Part shown: positions 25,260-35,026 of the stretch, piece by piece
Position numbering within the stretch: the stretch's first letter is position 1
Layout of the letters: every line of letters starts with the position of its first letter
Origin: an uncultured Selenomonadales bacterium
GTDB lineage: Bacteria; Bacillota; Negativicutes; Acidaminococcales; Acidaminococcaceae
Length of the DNA: 42,314 nt
NCBI GenBank assembly: GCA_900315805.1
Contig: ONAN01000016.1
Span: 1 to 42,314, forward strand
Direction: 5' to 3'
Notes under the pieces: generated by a model
What the model was told of the DNA's origin: nothing
Seen by the model: the letters and a program-made list of their open reading frames with translations, nothing else
The model's database searches: none
Position numbers and translations under genes: made by a program

Positions 25260-26021
25260 TCACAGGGTCAGCCGGGCGGCCATGCGGATGAGGGACCGGG
25301 TCCGGGGCGCTGCGGGATGGCGCAGGATTTCCTCCGTCTTACCTGCTTCCACGATGCGTCCCGCGTCCATGACGAGCAGCCGGTCGCACAGCTGCTCCAG
25401 AAAGGCGATGTCGTGGCTGATGAGGAGCAGGGCCGTCCCCTGCCGGCGCACCTGCTGCAGGACCCGGGTCAGCTGTTCCTGGGACAAGGTGTCGAGGGCG
25501 CTGGAAACCTCGTCGCACACGATGAGTTCCGGACGCAGGGCCAGGGCCCGGGCAATGCCGGCCCGCTGTCCTTCGCCGCCCGACAGTTCCGCCGGGTGCT
25601 TGTGCAGATGCCCTTCCGTCAGGCCGACAGCCGCAAAAGCCGCGGCCGCCCGTTCCGCCGCTTCCGCCGGCGCCACGCCATAGTTCTCCAGAGCCTTCGT
25701 CACGCTCCGTCCGACCGTATACAGCGGATGGAAGGACGACAGGGCGTCCTGGAAGACCATCTGCACCTTGCCGTAATAGGCTTTGCAGGCAGCTTCGCTC
25801 CGCCAGTCCACCGGCTTGTCCCGGAAGAGGACCGTTCCCGAGGTGGGCATCACCATGCCCATGATCATCCTGGCCAGGGTGCTCTTGCCGCAGCCGCTCA
25901 GGCCCAGGACCCCAACGGATTCCCCGCTTTCCAGGGAGAAGGAAATGTCCTTGTCCGCCGTAAAGGCGCCGTCCCTGCCGGTATACACCTTGGTCAGATT
26001 CTGTACCGCAAGCAGCGTCAT
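25260..26021 (-). CDS. Nickel/peptide ABC transporter ATP-binding protein (NikE/OppF/CntF type)
   Basis: 253 residues. Walker A GLSGCGKST, Q-loop MVFQDALSSFHP, signature LSGGEGQRAGIARAL, Walker B LIVCDEVSSALD and the switch SHDIAF are all present. It lacks the C-terminal oligopeptide-transporter extension, as NikE/CntF proteins do. The second Walker B residue pattern DEVSSALD fits this subfamily. It overlaps the preceding ATPase gene by 4 nt (ATGA). The two ATPases power the five-gene importer; the substrate (nickel, a metal-chelate or a short peptide) is not decided by sequence alone. Confidence 0.9.
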   Translation of the reverse strand: MTLLAVQNLTKVYTGRDGAFTADKDISFSLESGESVGVLGLSGCGKSTLARMIMGMVMPTSGTVLFRDKPVDWRSEAACKAYYGKVQMVFQDALSSFHPLYTVGRSVTKALENYGVAPAEAAERAAAAFAAVGLTEGHLHKHPAELSGGEGQRAGIARALALRPELIVCDEVSSALDTLSQEQLTRVLQQVRRQGTALLLISHDIAFLEQLCDRLLVMDAGRIVEAGKTEEILRHPAAPRTRSLIRMAARLTL

Positions 26022-26824
26022 GGCAGTTCCCTCCCTTCCCCCGTCCCTTCCAGGGCGGACAGGCGCGGCACGGCCGCCAGCAGGCGCCGCGTGTACTCCG
26101 TCCGCGGATGGGCCAGGACTTCCTTCACTTCGCCCTGTTCCACGGTCCGCCCGTCCTTGAGGACGAGCAGGCAGTCACAGGTTTTAGCCAGAAAACCCAG
26201 GTTATGGGAGATCAGCACAATCGAAGCGTCACACCGTGCCCGGAAGGCCGCGAGGGCGTCTAGCACGCGGTTCTGGGCCGCCACGTCGAGGCCCGACGTG
26301 GGTTCGTCCATAAGCAGCAGTTCCGGCTGCTGCAACAGGGACATGGCCAGGCACACGCGCTGGTTCTGGCCGCCCGAAAGTTCAAAAGGATAGCGGTCCA
26401 GAATCCGTTCCGCGTCGTCCATGTTGAGGCTGCGCAGGGCCTCCAGAGCCATTTCCCGCCACTGTGCCTGCCGCCCGCGGCTTTCCGCCATGAACCGGAA
26501 CTGCGCGCCGATGGTGTGCAGCGGGTACAGGGACTCCGCGGGGTTCTGTGGCACCATGGCGATGGCCGTGCCGCGCAGGGCCCGGTGCTTCTGCCGGTCC
26601 TGCAGCAGGTTCACGCCCTGGTAGCGCAACTCTCCCGTGATGCGCACCCCGTCGGGCAGCATGCCGGCCACGGCGTTCAGAAAGGTCGTCTTGCCGCTGC
26701 CCGACGCGCCGGCGATGCCGAGCACCGTACGGCGGCGGAACTGGCAGTCCATGTCGAACAGGACCTGCCGGTCCCCGTAAAAATATTGAAGGTTCCGCGC
26801 CTCCATAAAGATTTCGCGTTCCAT
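26018..26824 (-). CDS. Nickel/peptide ABC transporter ATP-binding protein (NikD/OppD/CntD type)
   Basis: 268 residues. Walker A GASGSGKTT, Q-loop MVPQNPAESLYPLHTIG, signature LSGGQNQRVCLAMSL, Walker B LLMDEPTSGLD and switch SHNLGF. No C-terminal cysteine cluster of the OppD kind is visible, which favours a NikD/CntD-like importer. It starts 3 nt after the stop of the binding-protein gene and overlaps the second ATPase by 4 nt. Confidence 0.9.
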   Translation of the reverse strand: MEREIFMEARNLQYFYGDRQVLFDMDCQFRRRTVLGIAGASGSGKTTFLNAVAGMLPDGVRITGELRYQGVNLLQDRQKHRALRGTAIAMVPQNPAESLYPLHTIGAQFRFMAESRGRQAQWREMALEALRSLNMDDAERILDRYPFELSGGQNQRVCLAMSLLQQPELLLMDEPTSGLDVAAQNRVLDALAAFRARCDASIVLISHNLGFLAKTCDCLLVLKDGRTVEQGEVKEVLAHPRTEYTRRLLAAVPRLSALEGTGEGRELP

Positions 26825-26827
26825 TTC

Positions 26828-28414
26828 CTACCTGCCTTCCCCGGTTACATCCAGATCCTTCGTCACTTCGTAATAATCGCAGGGGTGCGGCACAAAGCCC
26901 CGGATGCCGTTGCGCATGACGAGGTTCATGCGCAGGTGGCTCGCATACAGAAAAGCATGGTCGTCCAGCACCTGCTGCACAATGGCGATGGCGAGCTGTC
27001 CCCGCCGTTCCGGATTGAATTCCCCGCTGAACTGCTGTACCAGGGCATCGACCGCGGGGTTCCGGTAGCGTCCGTCGTTATGGGCGGACTGCGCCGTGAA
27101 ATGATTGGCGATATAATACTGCGGGTCGCCGGTCGGCGCCGTGACGATGGCTTTCGCATAGATGTCCCAGTCGCCTTTCTTCAAAAAGTCACCGGCGTTG
27201 TCCGTGGCATTGACATCCAGGCGGATGCCGATCTTCTTCAGGTACCCCTGCATAGCCGTGGCCAAAAGGGGCAGTTCCTGGCGCGACGTATAGGTCAGCC
27301 AGCGCAGTTCCAGGTTTTTCCCGTCCTTGTCGACGTACCCGTCGCCGTCCGTGTCCTTGTACCCTGCCTCGGCGAGCAGGGCCCGGGCCTTGTCCGGGTT
27401 ATAGCCGTCGTCGTGCACCTTGCTGCCGCCGTAAGGCAGGTTGCCCGGAAACGTGCCGATGGCCGCATAGCCGTTGTCGTTCAGCAGGGCGTGGATGAAC
27501 TGCTGCTTGTTCAGGGCCATGCAGATGGCGGCGCGGACGCGTCCGTCCTGCAGGGCCGGCGTACGGAAGTTCAGCGCCGCCTGGAAGACGCGGCTCGTAG
27601 GCACAGAAAGAATCTTGAACTTGTCCTTCGCCCCTTCGAAGAGGACGATGCTGCTGTACGGCATACCCTGGACGGCATCGACTTCGCCGTTCTGCAGGGC
27701 CATGGTCAGCATTTCCCCGTCGGTGATGCTTTTCACGATGACCTTGTCGGTCCTGACCGGGCCGCCCCAGTAGCGCGGGTTCCTGCGGAGATGGATTTCC
27801 GTCGGTGTCAGGCTCTCCGTAAGGAAGGGTCCCGTGCCGATGACTTTGGTATCGTCCTGCAGGTCCTGCGACACATCGACGATGCAGCCGTACGGGTCGC
27901 AGAGCTGGTGAATCAAGGACGCCGTCTTCTGGGACGAGCGCAGTGTGACGACGTTTCCCCGGGCCGTCACGGAAGTCAGTTTCAGGTTGCCTTTCGCCCG
28001 TTCGTGCACCTTTACCAGATGACGCAGGCAGGCCGCCACGGCTTCCGCATCGCAGGGCTTGCCGTTGGAAAAGGTCACGCCGTCGCGGATCCGGATGCGG
28101 ACCGTATACGCATCGGGACGGTCGTACCCCGTTGCCAGCCAGGGAACAGGCTGCATCTTATCGTTGAAGCGGAACAGGGTCTCCCCCACGCCGTAGCGGA
28201 TGGTGGACCAGCCGTTGTAACTTTTATGGGGATTCATGCCGGCGTTGTACATGGCCACGCCGTAGGCCATGGTCCCGTAGCGGAACACCTTCTCCCCGTT
28301 GGCTGCCTGTTTCGTACCGCCGCAGCCGGCCAGTACGATGGCACAGGAAACCAGGCCCGCCAACAGGAAGCACAGGAGGCCGTGAACGCTGTGTCTGCCA
28401 GAAAATCCGGTCAT
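26828..28414 (-). CDS. ABC transporter substrate-binding lipoprotein, family 5 (NikA/CntA/DppA type)
   Basis: 528 residues; signal and lipobox with Cys31 in VLAGC, so it is membrane-anchored outside the cell. Family 5 marks: GETLFRFNDKMQPVPWLATGY, VRIRIRDGVTFSNGKPCDAEAV and GTGPFLTE. A Ca-site-like acidic loop DTDGDGYVDKDG is near residue 350, common in this family. ATG with GGGGGACTGACC upstream. The binding protein stands third, between the permeases and ATPases, instead of first as in nikABCDE or cntABCDF. Ligand unknown: nickel, a metal-metallophore complex or short peptides are all compatible. Confidence 0.9.
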   Translation of the reverse strand: MTGFSGRHSVHGLLCFLLAGLVSCAIVLAGCGGTKQAANGEKVFRYGTMAYGVAMYNAGMNPHKSYNGWSTIRYGVGETLFRFNDKMQPVPWLATGYDRPDAYTVRIRIRDGVTFSNGKPCDAEAVAACLRHLVKVHERAKGNLKLTSVTARGNVVTLRSSQKTASLIHQLCDPYGCIVDVSQDLQDDTKVIGTGPFLTESLTPTEIHLRRNPRYWGGPVRTDKVIVKSITDGEMLTMALQNGEVDAVQGMPYSSIVLFEGAKDKFKILSVPTSRVFQAALNFRTPALQDGRVRAAICMALNKQQFIHALLNDNGYAAIGTFPGNLPYGGSKVHDDGYNPDKARALLAEAGYKDTDGDGYVDKDGKNLELRWLTYTSRQELPLLATAMQGYLKKIGIRLDVNATDNAGDFLKKGDWDIYAKAIVTAPTGDPQYYIANHFTAQSAHNDGRYRNPAVDALVQQFSGEFNPERRGQLAIAIVQQVLDDHAFLYASHLRMNLVMRNGIRGFVPHPCDYYEVTKDLDVTGEGR

Positions 28415-28416
28415 GG

Positions 28417-29262
28417 TCAGTCCCCCTTTCCGAACCGCGTTTCCATGTAATCATGGATGCTGTCGCCCAATAAATTGAAGATGGTGACCGTGATGAACAG
28501 GGCCGCGCCCGGAGCGAAAATGACCCACGGCGCCGTCTGCAGCAAACTGCGGCCGGAGCTGATCATGAGGCCCCATTCCGCGGCCGGCGGCTGGACGCCC
28601 AGTCCCAGGAAGGACAGGCCCGCCATTTCGAGCAGCATGGTGCCGATATCGGCGGTCATCATGAGGAACGTCGGTGCAATGGCCAGGGGCAGGATCTGCC
28701 GGAAGAGGATATCCGCCTTGCTGCAGCCGCTGAACCGGGCCGCGCTGATAAACGGCTTGTTCCGGACAGCGAGGACCTGGCTGCGCACAAGGCGCGCGTA
28801 TTTCGGCCACGAGATGAGGGCCAGGGCCAGGATGGCGCCGGTCAGGCCGCTGAACTGCGAGCCGCCGATGCCGCCGAACATGGCCGCTGCCACGATGGCG
28901 AAGACGAGGACCGGAAACGCCAGGAACACGTCGGTGATGCGCATGAGGACCGTATCCACCCAGCCGCCGCAAAATCCGGCCACAAGGCCAGTTACCGTGC
29001 CCAGCACGAAGGTCAGGGCCACGACGGCCAGGGACGTGTAAATGGAAATGGTGCTGCCGGCGAGGACGCGCGACAGGACGCAGCGGCCGAACCGGTCCGT
29101 CCCCAGCGGATAGGCGCCGCCCGGCGGGAGCAGCGACAGGTCCAGGTCCTGCAGATAGGGGTCGTGGGGCGCCAGGTGGTCCGCAAAGGCGGCCACCACG
29201 AGGAGCACGACGGCCAGGAACAGGAACAGGCGGATGCGGCGCAGCGCTTTGGCATCAGTCAT
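28417..29262 (-). CDS. ABC transporter permease (NikC/DppC type)
   Basis: 281 residues from the ATG at 29262, which has AAGGAGG upstream; longer in-frame extension runs into the first permease gene without a ribosome site. It has the long extracytoplasmic first loop with APHDPYLQDLD and YPLGTDRFGRCVLSRVLAG, typical of DppC/NikC, and the EAA-like loop AARFSGCSKADILFRQILP. It overlaps the first permease by 8 nt and is followed after 2 nt by the binding protein. Confidence 0.9.
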   Translation of the reverse strand: MTDAKALRRIRLFLFLAVVLLVVAAFADHLAPHDPYLQDLDLSLLPPGGAYPLGTDRFGRCVLSRVLAGSTISIYTSLAVVALTFVLGTVTGLVAGFCGGWVDTVLMRITDVFLAFPVLVFAIVAAAMFGGIGGSQFSGLTGAILALALISWPKYARLVRSQVLAVRNKPFISAARFSGCSKADILFRQILPLAIAPTFLMMTADIGTMLLEMAGLSFLGLGVQPPAAEWGLMISSGRSLLQTAPWVIFAPGAALFITVTIFNLLGDSIHDYMETRFGKGD

Positions 29263-30208
29263 GTCGGCCGCCTCCTTCCGATGTATCCGTCGCCACAATG
29301 CGCGGGTCGAAATGATGATAGAGCAGGTCCGCCGCCAGGTTGACAACGGTGTAGATGCCCGCCGTCCACAGCACGTAGGCCTGGATGACGGGGTAATCCT
29401 TCATGAGGATGGCCCGGACGGCCATGTTGCCGATACCGTCGATGCGGAAGATGCTTTCGATGATGGCCGTGCCGCCCAGCAGGGAACCGACGGACAGAGC
29501 CAGGACCGTGATGAGGGTCAGGGACGCCGACTTCAGGACGAACCGGCGCAGGATCACGGCATAGGGGATTCCCCGCAGCAGCGAGGCGGCAACGTAGGGT
29601 TTGCCCAGCTCCCGCAGAAACTCACCGCGGATATAGCGCGTATACTTGGCCGTCATGGGCAGGGCCAGGGAGCAGGCCGGCAGAATGTAGGACTGCCAGC
29701 TTCCGTCGCCCATGACGGGCAGCCAGTGCAGACGCACCGCCACATAGTAAAGCAGCAGGAAGGATACGAAGAAGCCCGGCAGCGCGTTGCCGGCAAAGGA
29801 GACGATGCGGACGATGTAATCCGACACCTTGTCTTTGTGCAGGGCGCAGTGCACGCCCAGGGGCAGCGACACGGCGACAGTCAGGGCCAGGGACGAAACG
29901 GTCAGGAACAGCGTCGCCGGCAGTTTGGCGAGGACCATGGCGCTGACAGGCTGGCCCGTGCCGATGGAACGGCTCGTACCCAGAAACAGGGAGCGGAGCC
30001 ACAGCGCGTATTGCACCGGCAGCGGCTGGTCCAGGCCCAGGCGGGCCCGCGTGGCCGCTTTGACGGATTCCGACACGGCGCCGCTCTGCTGGTACATGAC
30101 ATCGACGGCGTCCTCTGCCGACACATGCATCAGCAGGAACGTGACGACGGAAATGCCGAACAAGACCGGAATCAGCAGCAGGAGCCGTTTGACGACAGGT
30201 TTGGACAT
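29255..30208 (-). CDS. ABC transporter permease (NikB/DppB type)
   Basis: 317 residues from the ATG at 30208 with AGAGGAAG just upstream; a TTG seven codons earlier lacks a ribosome site. Six predicted membrane spans, N-terminal RLLLLIPVLFGISVVTFLLMH, LGLDQPLPVQYALWL and the permease loop RGIPYAVILRRFVLKSA are typical of DppB/NikB. It is the first gene of the operon, only 19 nt after the T-run of the terminator behind ftsY, so the transcript either passes that terminator or begins close to it. Confidence 0.9.
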   Translation of the reverse strand: MSKPVVKRLLLLIPVLFGISVVTFLLMHVSAEDAVDVMYQQSGAVSESVKAATRARLGLDQPLPVQYALWLRSLFLGTSRSIGTGQPVSAMVLAKLPATLFLTVSSLALTVAVSLPLGVHCALHKDKVSDYIVRIVSFAGNALPGFFVSFLLLYYVAVRLHWLPVMGDGSWQSYILPACSLALPMTAKYTRYIRGEFLRELGKPYVAASLLRGIPYAVILRRFVLKSASLTLITVLALSVGSLLGGTAIIESIFRIDGIGNMAVRAILMKDYPVIQAYVLWTAGIYTVVNLAADLLYHHFDPRIVATDTSEGGGRHD

Positions 30209-30227
30209 ACCCTTCCTCCTCTTGGAC

Positions 30228-30279
30228 AAAAAAGGCCGTGGAAGCCGCCCATTCCCCAGGGCTCACAGCTTTCACAGCC
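30228..30279 (-). terminator. Terminator after ftsY, directly before the ABC operon
   Basis: Long imperfect hairpin with base arms GGCTGTG and CACGGCC plus AAGC/GCTT inside (30234-30279), followed by TTTTTT on the minus strand. It lies 75 nt after the ftsY stop and its T-run ends 19 nt before the first permease ATG. A direct repeat GCTGTGA-AA-GCTGTGA in the 5' arm offers alternative pairings. Confidence 0.85.
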
Positions 30280-30354
30280 TTTTGCGATACAGAATCAGAT
30301 TTTGTTGAAACGAAAATTTCCCTTTCCGGGAATCCGGCCGGGCGGTCTTCCGCC

Positions 30355-31299
<945 letters not shown>

Positions 31300-31394
31300 T
31301 TGCGTTCTTCCTTTTCGCGTCCATCTTATTTTCTTTCATTATACTACGACCCGGCCGGTTCGCAAGCCGGCCCGGAAGTTTCTATCGGGAACCG

Positions 31395-34300
31395 TCACTC
31401 GACGCCGGGCAGTTTGTCGCTCATCTTGACGGAGAGGATCTTCGAGACGCCCGATTCTTCCATGGTGACACCGTACATGACGTTGGCCGCCTCCATGGTG
31501 CCTTTGCGGTGCGTGATGACGATGAACTGCGTCTGCTGCGCGTACCCTTCCAGGAACCGGGCGAACCGTTCGATGTTCGCATCGTCCAGGGGCGCGTCGA
31601 TTTCGTCGAGGATGCAGAACGGCGTCGGATGGTAGCTCAGCAGGGCGAAGAGCAGGGCGATGACCGTGAGGGCGCGTTCGCCGCCCGAAAGCAGGAACAG
31701 GCTCTGGAGCCGTTTGCCCGGCGGCTGTACCTCGATGTCGATGCCCGATTCCAGAATGTCGTCGGGGTCCGTCAGTTTGAGGACGGCCGTGCCGCCGCCG
31801 AAGAGCTGCACATACGTTGTATGGAAATATTCGTTGATTTTCGCGAAGGCTTCCCGGAACCGCTTCGTCATGCCGCTGTTGATTTCGGCAATGACCGTTT
31901 CCAGCTTCTGCTTCGCGTCCTGCATATCGTTGTACTGTTTTTCCAGGAACTCGTAGCGTTCCTTGACGGCGGCATACTGCTCGACCGCCGCCTGGTTGAT
32001 TTCGCCCAGTTCCTCAATCTGCCGCTGCAGGGCCAGTTCCCGGCGGCGCAAGGCCATTTCGCTCTTGTCTTCCGCCAGGCCCCGCGTGCGCGCCTCGTCC
32101 ACGCTCAGCTGGAATTCCTGCGCCAGCTGGTCCACGGCGTTCTGGTACGTGGTTTCCTGCTTGACGCTTTCCAGTTCCGCGGCCTGGACGCGCTTTTCGG
32201 CCTTTTCCTTTTCCCGGGACAGGGCTTCCTGCCGGGCCTGGGCCGCGCCCAGGCGGTTGTTCAGCTCGACGCTCTGGGAGCTGATGTCGTCTGTCCCGCT
32301 CGTGATATCCTTCAATTCCTGCAGCAGGCGGACCGTCTCGCCGGCCAGCTCTTCCTTGCGGTGTTTGCTGTCCTCGATGCCCTGCCGCAGTTTTTCCTGT
32401 TCTTCCTCGTTCTTCGCGTAATTGTCCTGCAGCCGGCCCAGCGTCGTGTCGATGTCCTTCATGCGGTCTTCCGTCGACTTGCGCTGCGCCGCCGTCGTCT
32501 GGACGCGGATGCGCGCGTCCTGCAGCTGGCTTTCCACCGTCTGCAGCCGCCGTTCGTGGCCGCTGATCTCCTTCTGCAGCTCGTCGAGGGCCGTCTTGGC
32601 CGCCTCGTTCGCCGCTTCCAGTTCCTGCAGCGGGCCTTCCTTGCCGGCAATCTCCTGGCGGGCCTCCATGTATTCCTTGCCCAGCAGGGACCGCGTATCC
32701 AGGTCGAGCTGGAGCTTTTCCTGCACCTGGCGCAGGGCATCGTCGTTGCGCTGCTGCTCCCCTTTGACCTTTTCCAGTTCCAGGTTCAGTTTCTGCACGC
32801 TGTCCCGCAGGCCGTCCAGCTTCTGGTGCTGTTTGGCCAGGGCATCTTCCCGGACTTCCTTGTCTTCCTGTATGGTAAGAAGTTCCTGGTGGAGGGTCTG
32901 CAACTCTTCTTTTTGTTTCGCGATGTCGCGTTCACGGGACAGGTAGCCTGCCTCGTTATGGCCGCGGCTGCCGCCGGTCAGGGAACCGCCGGCATTGACG
33001 ACGTCCCCGTCCAGCGTGACCGCGCGGAGGCGGAAATGCCCTTTGCGGGCCGCGTCGAGGGCGGCGTCGAGGTTTTCCGCCACCAGCACCCGTCCCAACA
33101 GGAACCGGAAAGCCGGTTCCGCTTCGGCATCGCAGCGGATCAAATCGGCCGCGAAGCCGCGGATGCCCGGCAGCTGGGCCAGGGCCTCTTCGTCCGGCCG
33201 GAGCTGCGGGCGGCGGATCGTATCGAGCGGCAGGAACGTCGCCCGGCCTGCCTGCTCCCGTTTCAGGAAGGCGATGGCCTGTTTGGCGGCGTCCGCCGTG
33301 CGGATGACGATATTCTGGGCACCGGCGCCGAGGGCCGTTTCCACGGCCGTCACGTATTCCGGATCCACCTGGATTAAAGCGGCGGCCGGTCCGATGACGG
33401 CATCCCGCCAGGGGCCGGACCCCTTCATGACGGCCTTGATGCCTTTGCCGAAGCCGTCCAGGGCCTTCTGCATGTTTTCCAGCATATGGAGCCGCGATTC
33501 CACGCCGGCGGAACGGCGGCCACAGTCGTCGTAGCGCCGCTGCACGGCAGCCAGTTCCTGCTCCTGCCCCTGCACCTCGGCAGCAAGGCTTTTGCCCTGC
33601 CCGATGAAGGTATCGCGGTCCTCTTCGAGGTGCCCCTTGCGGCTCAGCAGGTCCCGGGCGGTTTCCTGCAGTTCCGACATGCGGGCTTCCTCTTCGCTGA
33701 TTTCCTTTTTCAGTTTGTCGCGGCGGGCCATGCGCTGTTCCTGTTCCTTACGGAGCTGGTTCAGTTCGTTGCGCAGTTCCACCATCTTCTGGGCGCCTTC
33801 GAAGTTGCTGTCCCGCAGTTCCTCCACCTTTTGGCGGGCGTCATCACGGGCCTTCGTCTCCTGCGCCTTTTCTTCTTCAAAGCCGACGGCCTGGCGTTCC
33901 GCTTCCTTGCCCGCCGTCTCCAGTTTGTCATATTCCCCGGCCAGGACCTGGAGCTGCCCGTCCCACTGCCGGATTTCCTCATCCAGTTTCGCGTTGCTCT
34001 TCGTCAGGCGCTCCACCTGGGTGCCGTACTGTTTGACACGTTCTTCCAGGACATCGCTTTCCGCCTTGACGCCGCCCAGTTCCTTTTCCTTGGCGGCAAT
34101 GCCTTCCTTCATGTGGGCCACGGTGTCATTCAGGCTGTCCAGCTCGTGCTGCAGGCCGGCGCATTCCGCGTCCTGCTTCGCCTTTTCGGCCGTTTTGGCG
34201 GCCAGGTCGTTCTGGGCTTCTTCCTTTTCCGCGCGGACCTTCTGGCGGACCGTCTCGATATTATCGATGCGGTTGACGGCCTGCGTCAGGTGCACCTTCT

Positions 34301-34967
34301 GCAGTTCCCCGTCCAGTTCCCGGAATTTCAGCGTCTTTTCCGACTGAAGGCGCAGCGGTTCGACCTGCTGGCCCACTTCGGTCTTGATGTCGTTGATGCG
34401 CAGCAGGTTGTTCGCCGTTTCGTCGAGGCGGCGCGCGGCATCGTTCTTGCGGATGCGGTACCCCGCGATGGAGGCCGCTTCCTCGAAGATGCTGCGGCGG
34501 TCTTCCGGACGGCTGTTGAGGATTTCATCGATGCGGTTCTGGCCGATGATGAACATGGCGCCTTTGCCCATGCCTGTGTCGGCCAGCAGTTCCTGGATAT
34601 CCTTCAGGCGGCACGGCTTTTTGTTGATGGCGTACTCGCTGTCCCCGGAACGGAACAGTTTGCGCGTAATCGTCACTTCGTCAAAGTCCAGTGCCAGCGC
34701 CCGGTCGGCATTGTCGAAGGTCAGCGTGATTTCCGCCACCCCCAGGGGACGGCGTTTGCTGGTCCCGTTGAAGATGACGTCTTCCATCTTGCTGCCGCGC
34801 AGGTATTTGACGCGCTGTTCGCCCAAAACCCAGCGCACGGCATCGGAAATATTGCTTTTTCCGGATCCGTTCGGGCCGACGATGGCTGTAATGCCCGCCC
34901 CGAATTCGAGGCTCGTGCGGTCCGCAAAGGACTTGAAGCCTAAGGCTGTCACGGATTTCAAGAACAA
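31395..34967 (-). CDS. smc: Chromosome partition protein SMC
   Basis: 1190 residues, the normal bacterial length. Start is TTG at 34967 (MFLKSVTALGFKSFADRT), with GGTGATC four bases upstream; no ATG is better placed. N-terminal Walker A GPNGSGKSN, long coiled coil (about 170-500), hinge with the glycine-rich LTGGSRGHNEAGYLSRERD near residue 680, second coiled coil, and C-terminal LLSGGERALTVIALLFA plus Walker B FCILDEIDAPLDDAN. With ScpAB it forms the condensin ring that organises the chromosome. It is followed by ftsY in the standard order. Confidence 0.97.
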   Translation of the reverse strand: MFLKSVTALGFKSFADRTSLEFGAGITAIVGPNGSGKSNISDAVRWVLGEQRVKYLRGSKMEDVIFNGTSKRRPLGVAEITLTFDNADRALALDFDEVTITRKLFRSGDSEYAINKKPCRLKDIQELLADTGMGKGAMFIIGQNRIDEILNSRPEDRRSIFEEAASIAGYRIRKNDAARRLDETANNLLRINDIKTEVGQQVEPLRLQSEKTLKFRELDGELQKVHLTQAVNRIDNIETVRQKVRAEKEEAQNDLAAKTAEKAKQDAECAGLQHELDSLNDTVAHMKEGIAAKEKELGGVKAESDVLEERVKQYGTQVERLTKSNAKLDEEIRQWDGQLQVLAGEYDKLETAGKEAERQAVGFEEEKAQETKARDDARQKVEELRDSNFEGAQKMVELRNELNQLRKEQEQRMARRDKLKKEISEEEARMSELQETARDLLSRKGHLEEDRDTFIGQGKSLAAEVQGQEQELAAVQRRYDDCGRRSAGVESRLHMLENMQKALDGFGKGIKAVMKGSGPWRDAVIGPAAALIQVDPEYVTAVETALGAGAQNIVIRTADAAKQAIAFLKREQAGRATFLPLDTIRRPQLRPDEEALAQLPGIRGFAADLIRCDAEAEPAFRFLLGRVLVAENLDAALDAARKGHFRLRAVTLDGDVVNAGGSLTGGSRGHNEAGYLSRERDIAKQKEELQTLHQELLTIQEDKEVREDALAKQHQKLDGLRDSVQKLNLELEKVKGEQQRNDDALRQVQEKLQLDLDTRSLLGKEYMEARQEIAGKEGPLQELEAANEAAKTALDELQKEISGHERRLQTVESQLQDARIRVQTTAAQRKSTEDRMKDIDTTLGRLQDNYAKNEEEQEKLRQGIEDSKHRKEELAGETVRLLQELKDITSGTDDISSQSVELNNRLGAAQARQEALSREKEKAEKRVQAAELESVKQETTYQNAVDQLAQEFQLSVDEARTRGLAEDKSEMALRRRELALQRQIEELGEINQAAVEQYAAVKERYEFLEKQYNDMQDAKQKLETVIAEINSGMTKRFREAFAKINEYFHTTYVQLFGGGTAVLKLTDPDDILESGIDIEVQPPGKRLQSLFLLSGGERALTVIALLFALLSYHPTPFCILDEIDAPLDDANIERFARFLEGYAQQTQFIVITHRKGTMEAANVMYGVTMEESGVSKILSVKMSDKLPGVE

Positions 34968-35026
34968 GAAAGATCACCCGGTCCTACTGTAGAATTCAAA
35001 CAAGTTGCGGCCTCCAGGGCCGCGGT

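Noticed and set aside
25260..30208. Naming the ABC operon nikABCDE
   Set aside because: The binding protein and gene order do not decide between nickel, metallophore and peptide import, and no Ni regulator or metallophore synthesis genes are adjacent.
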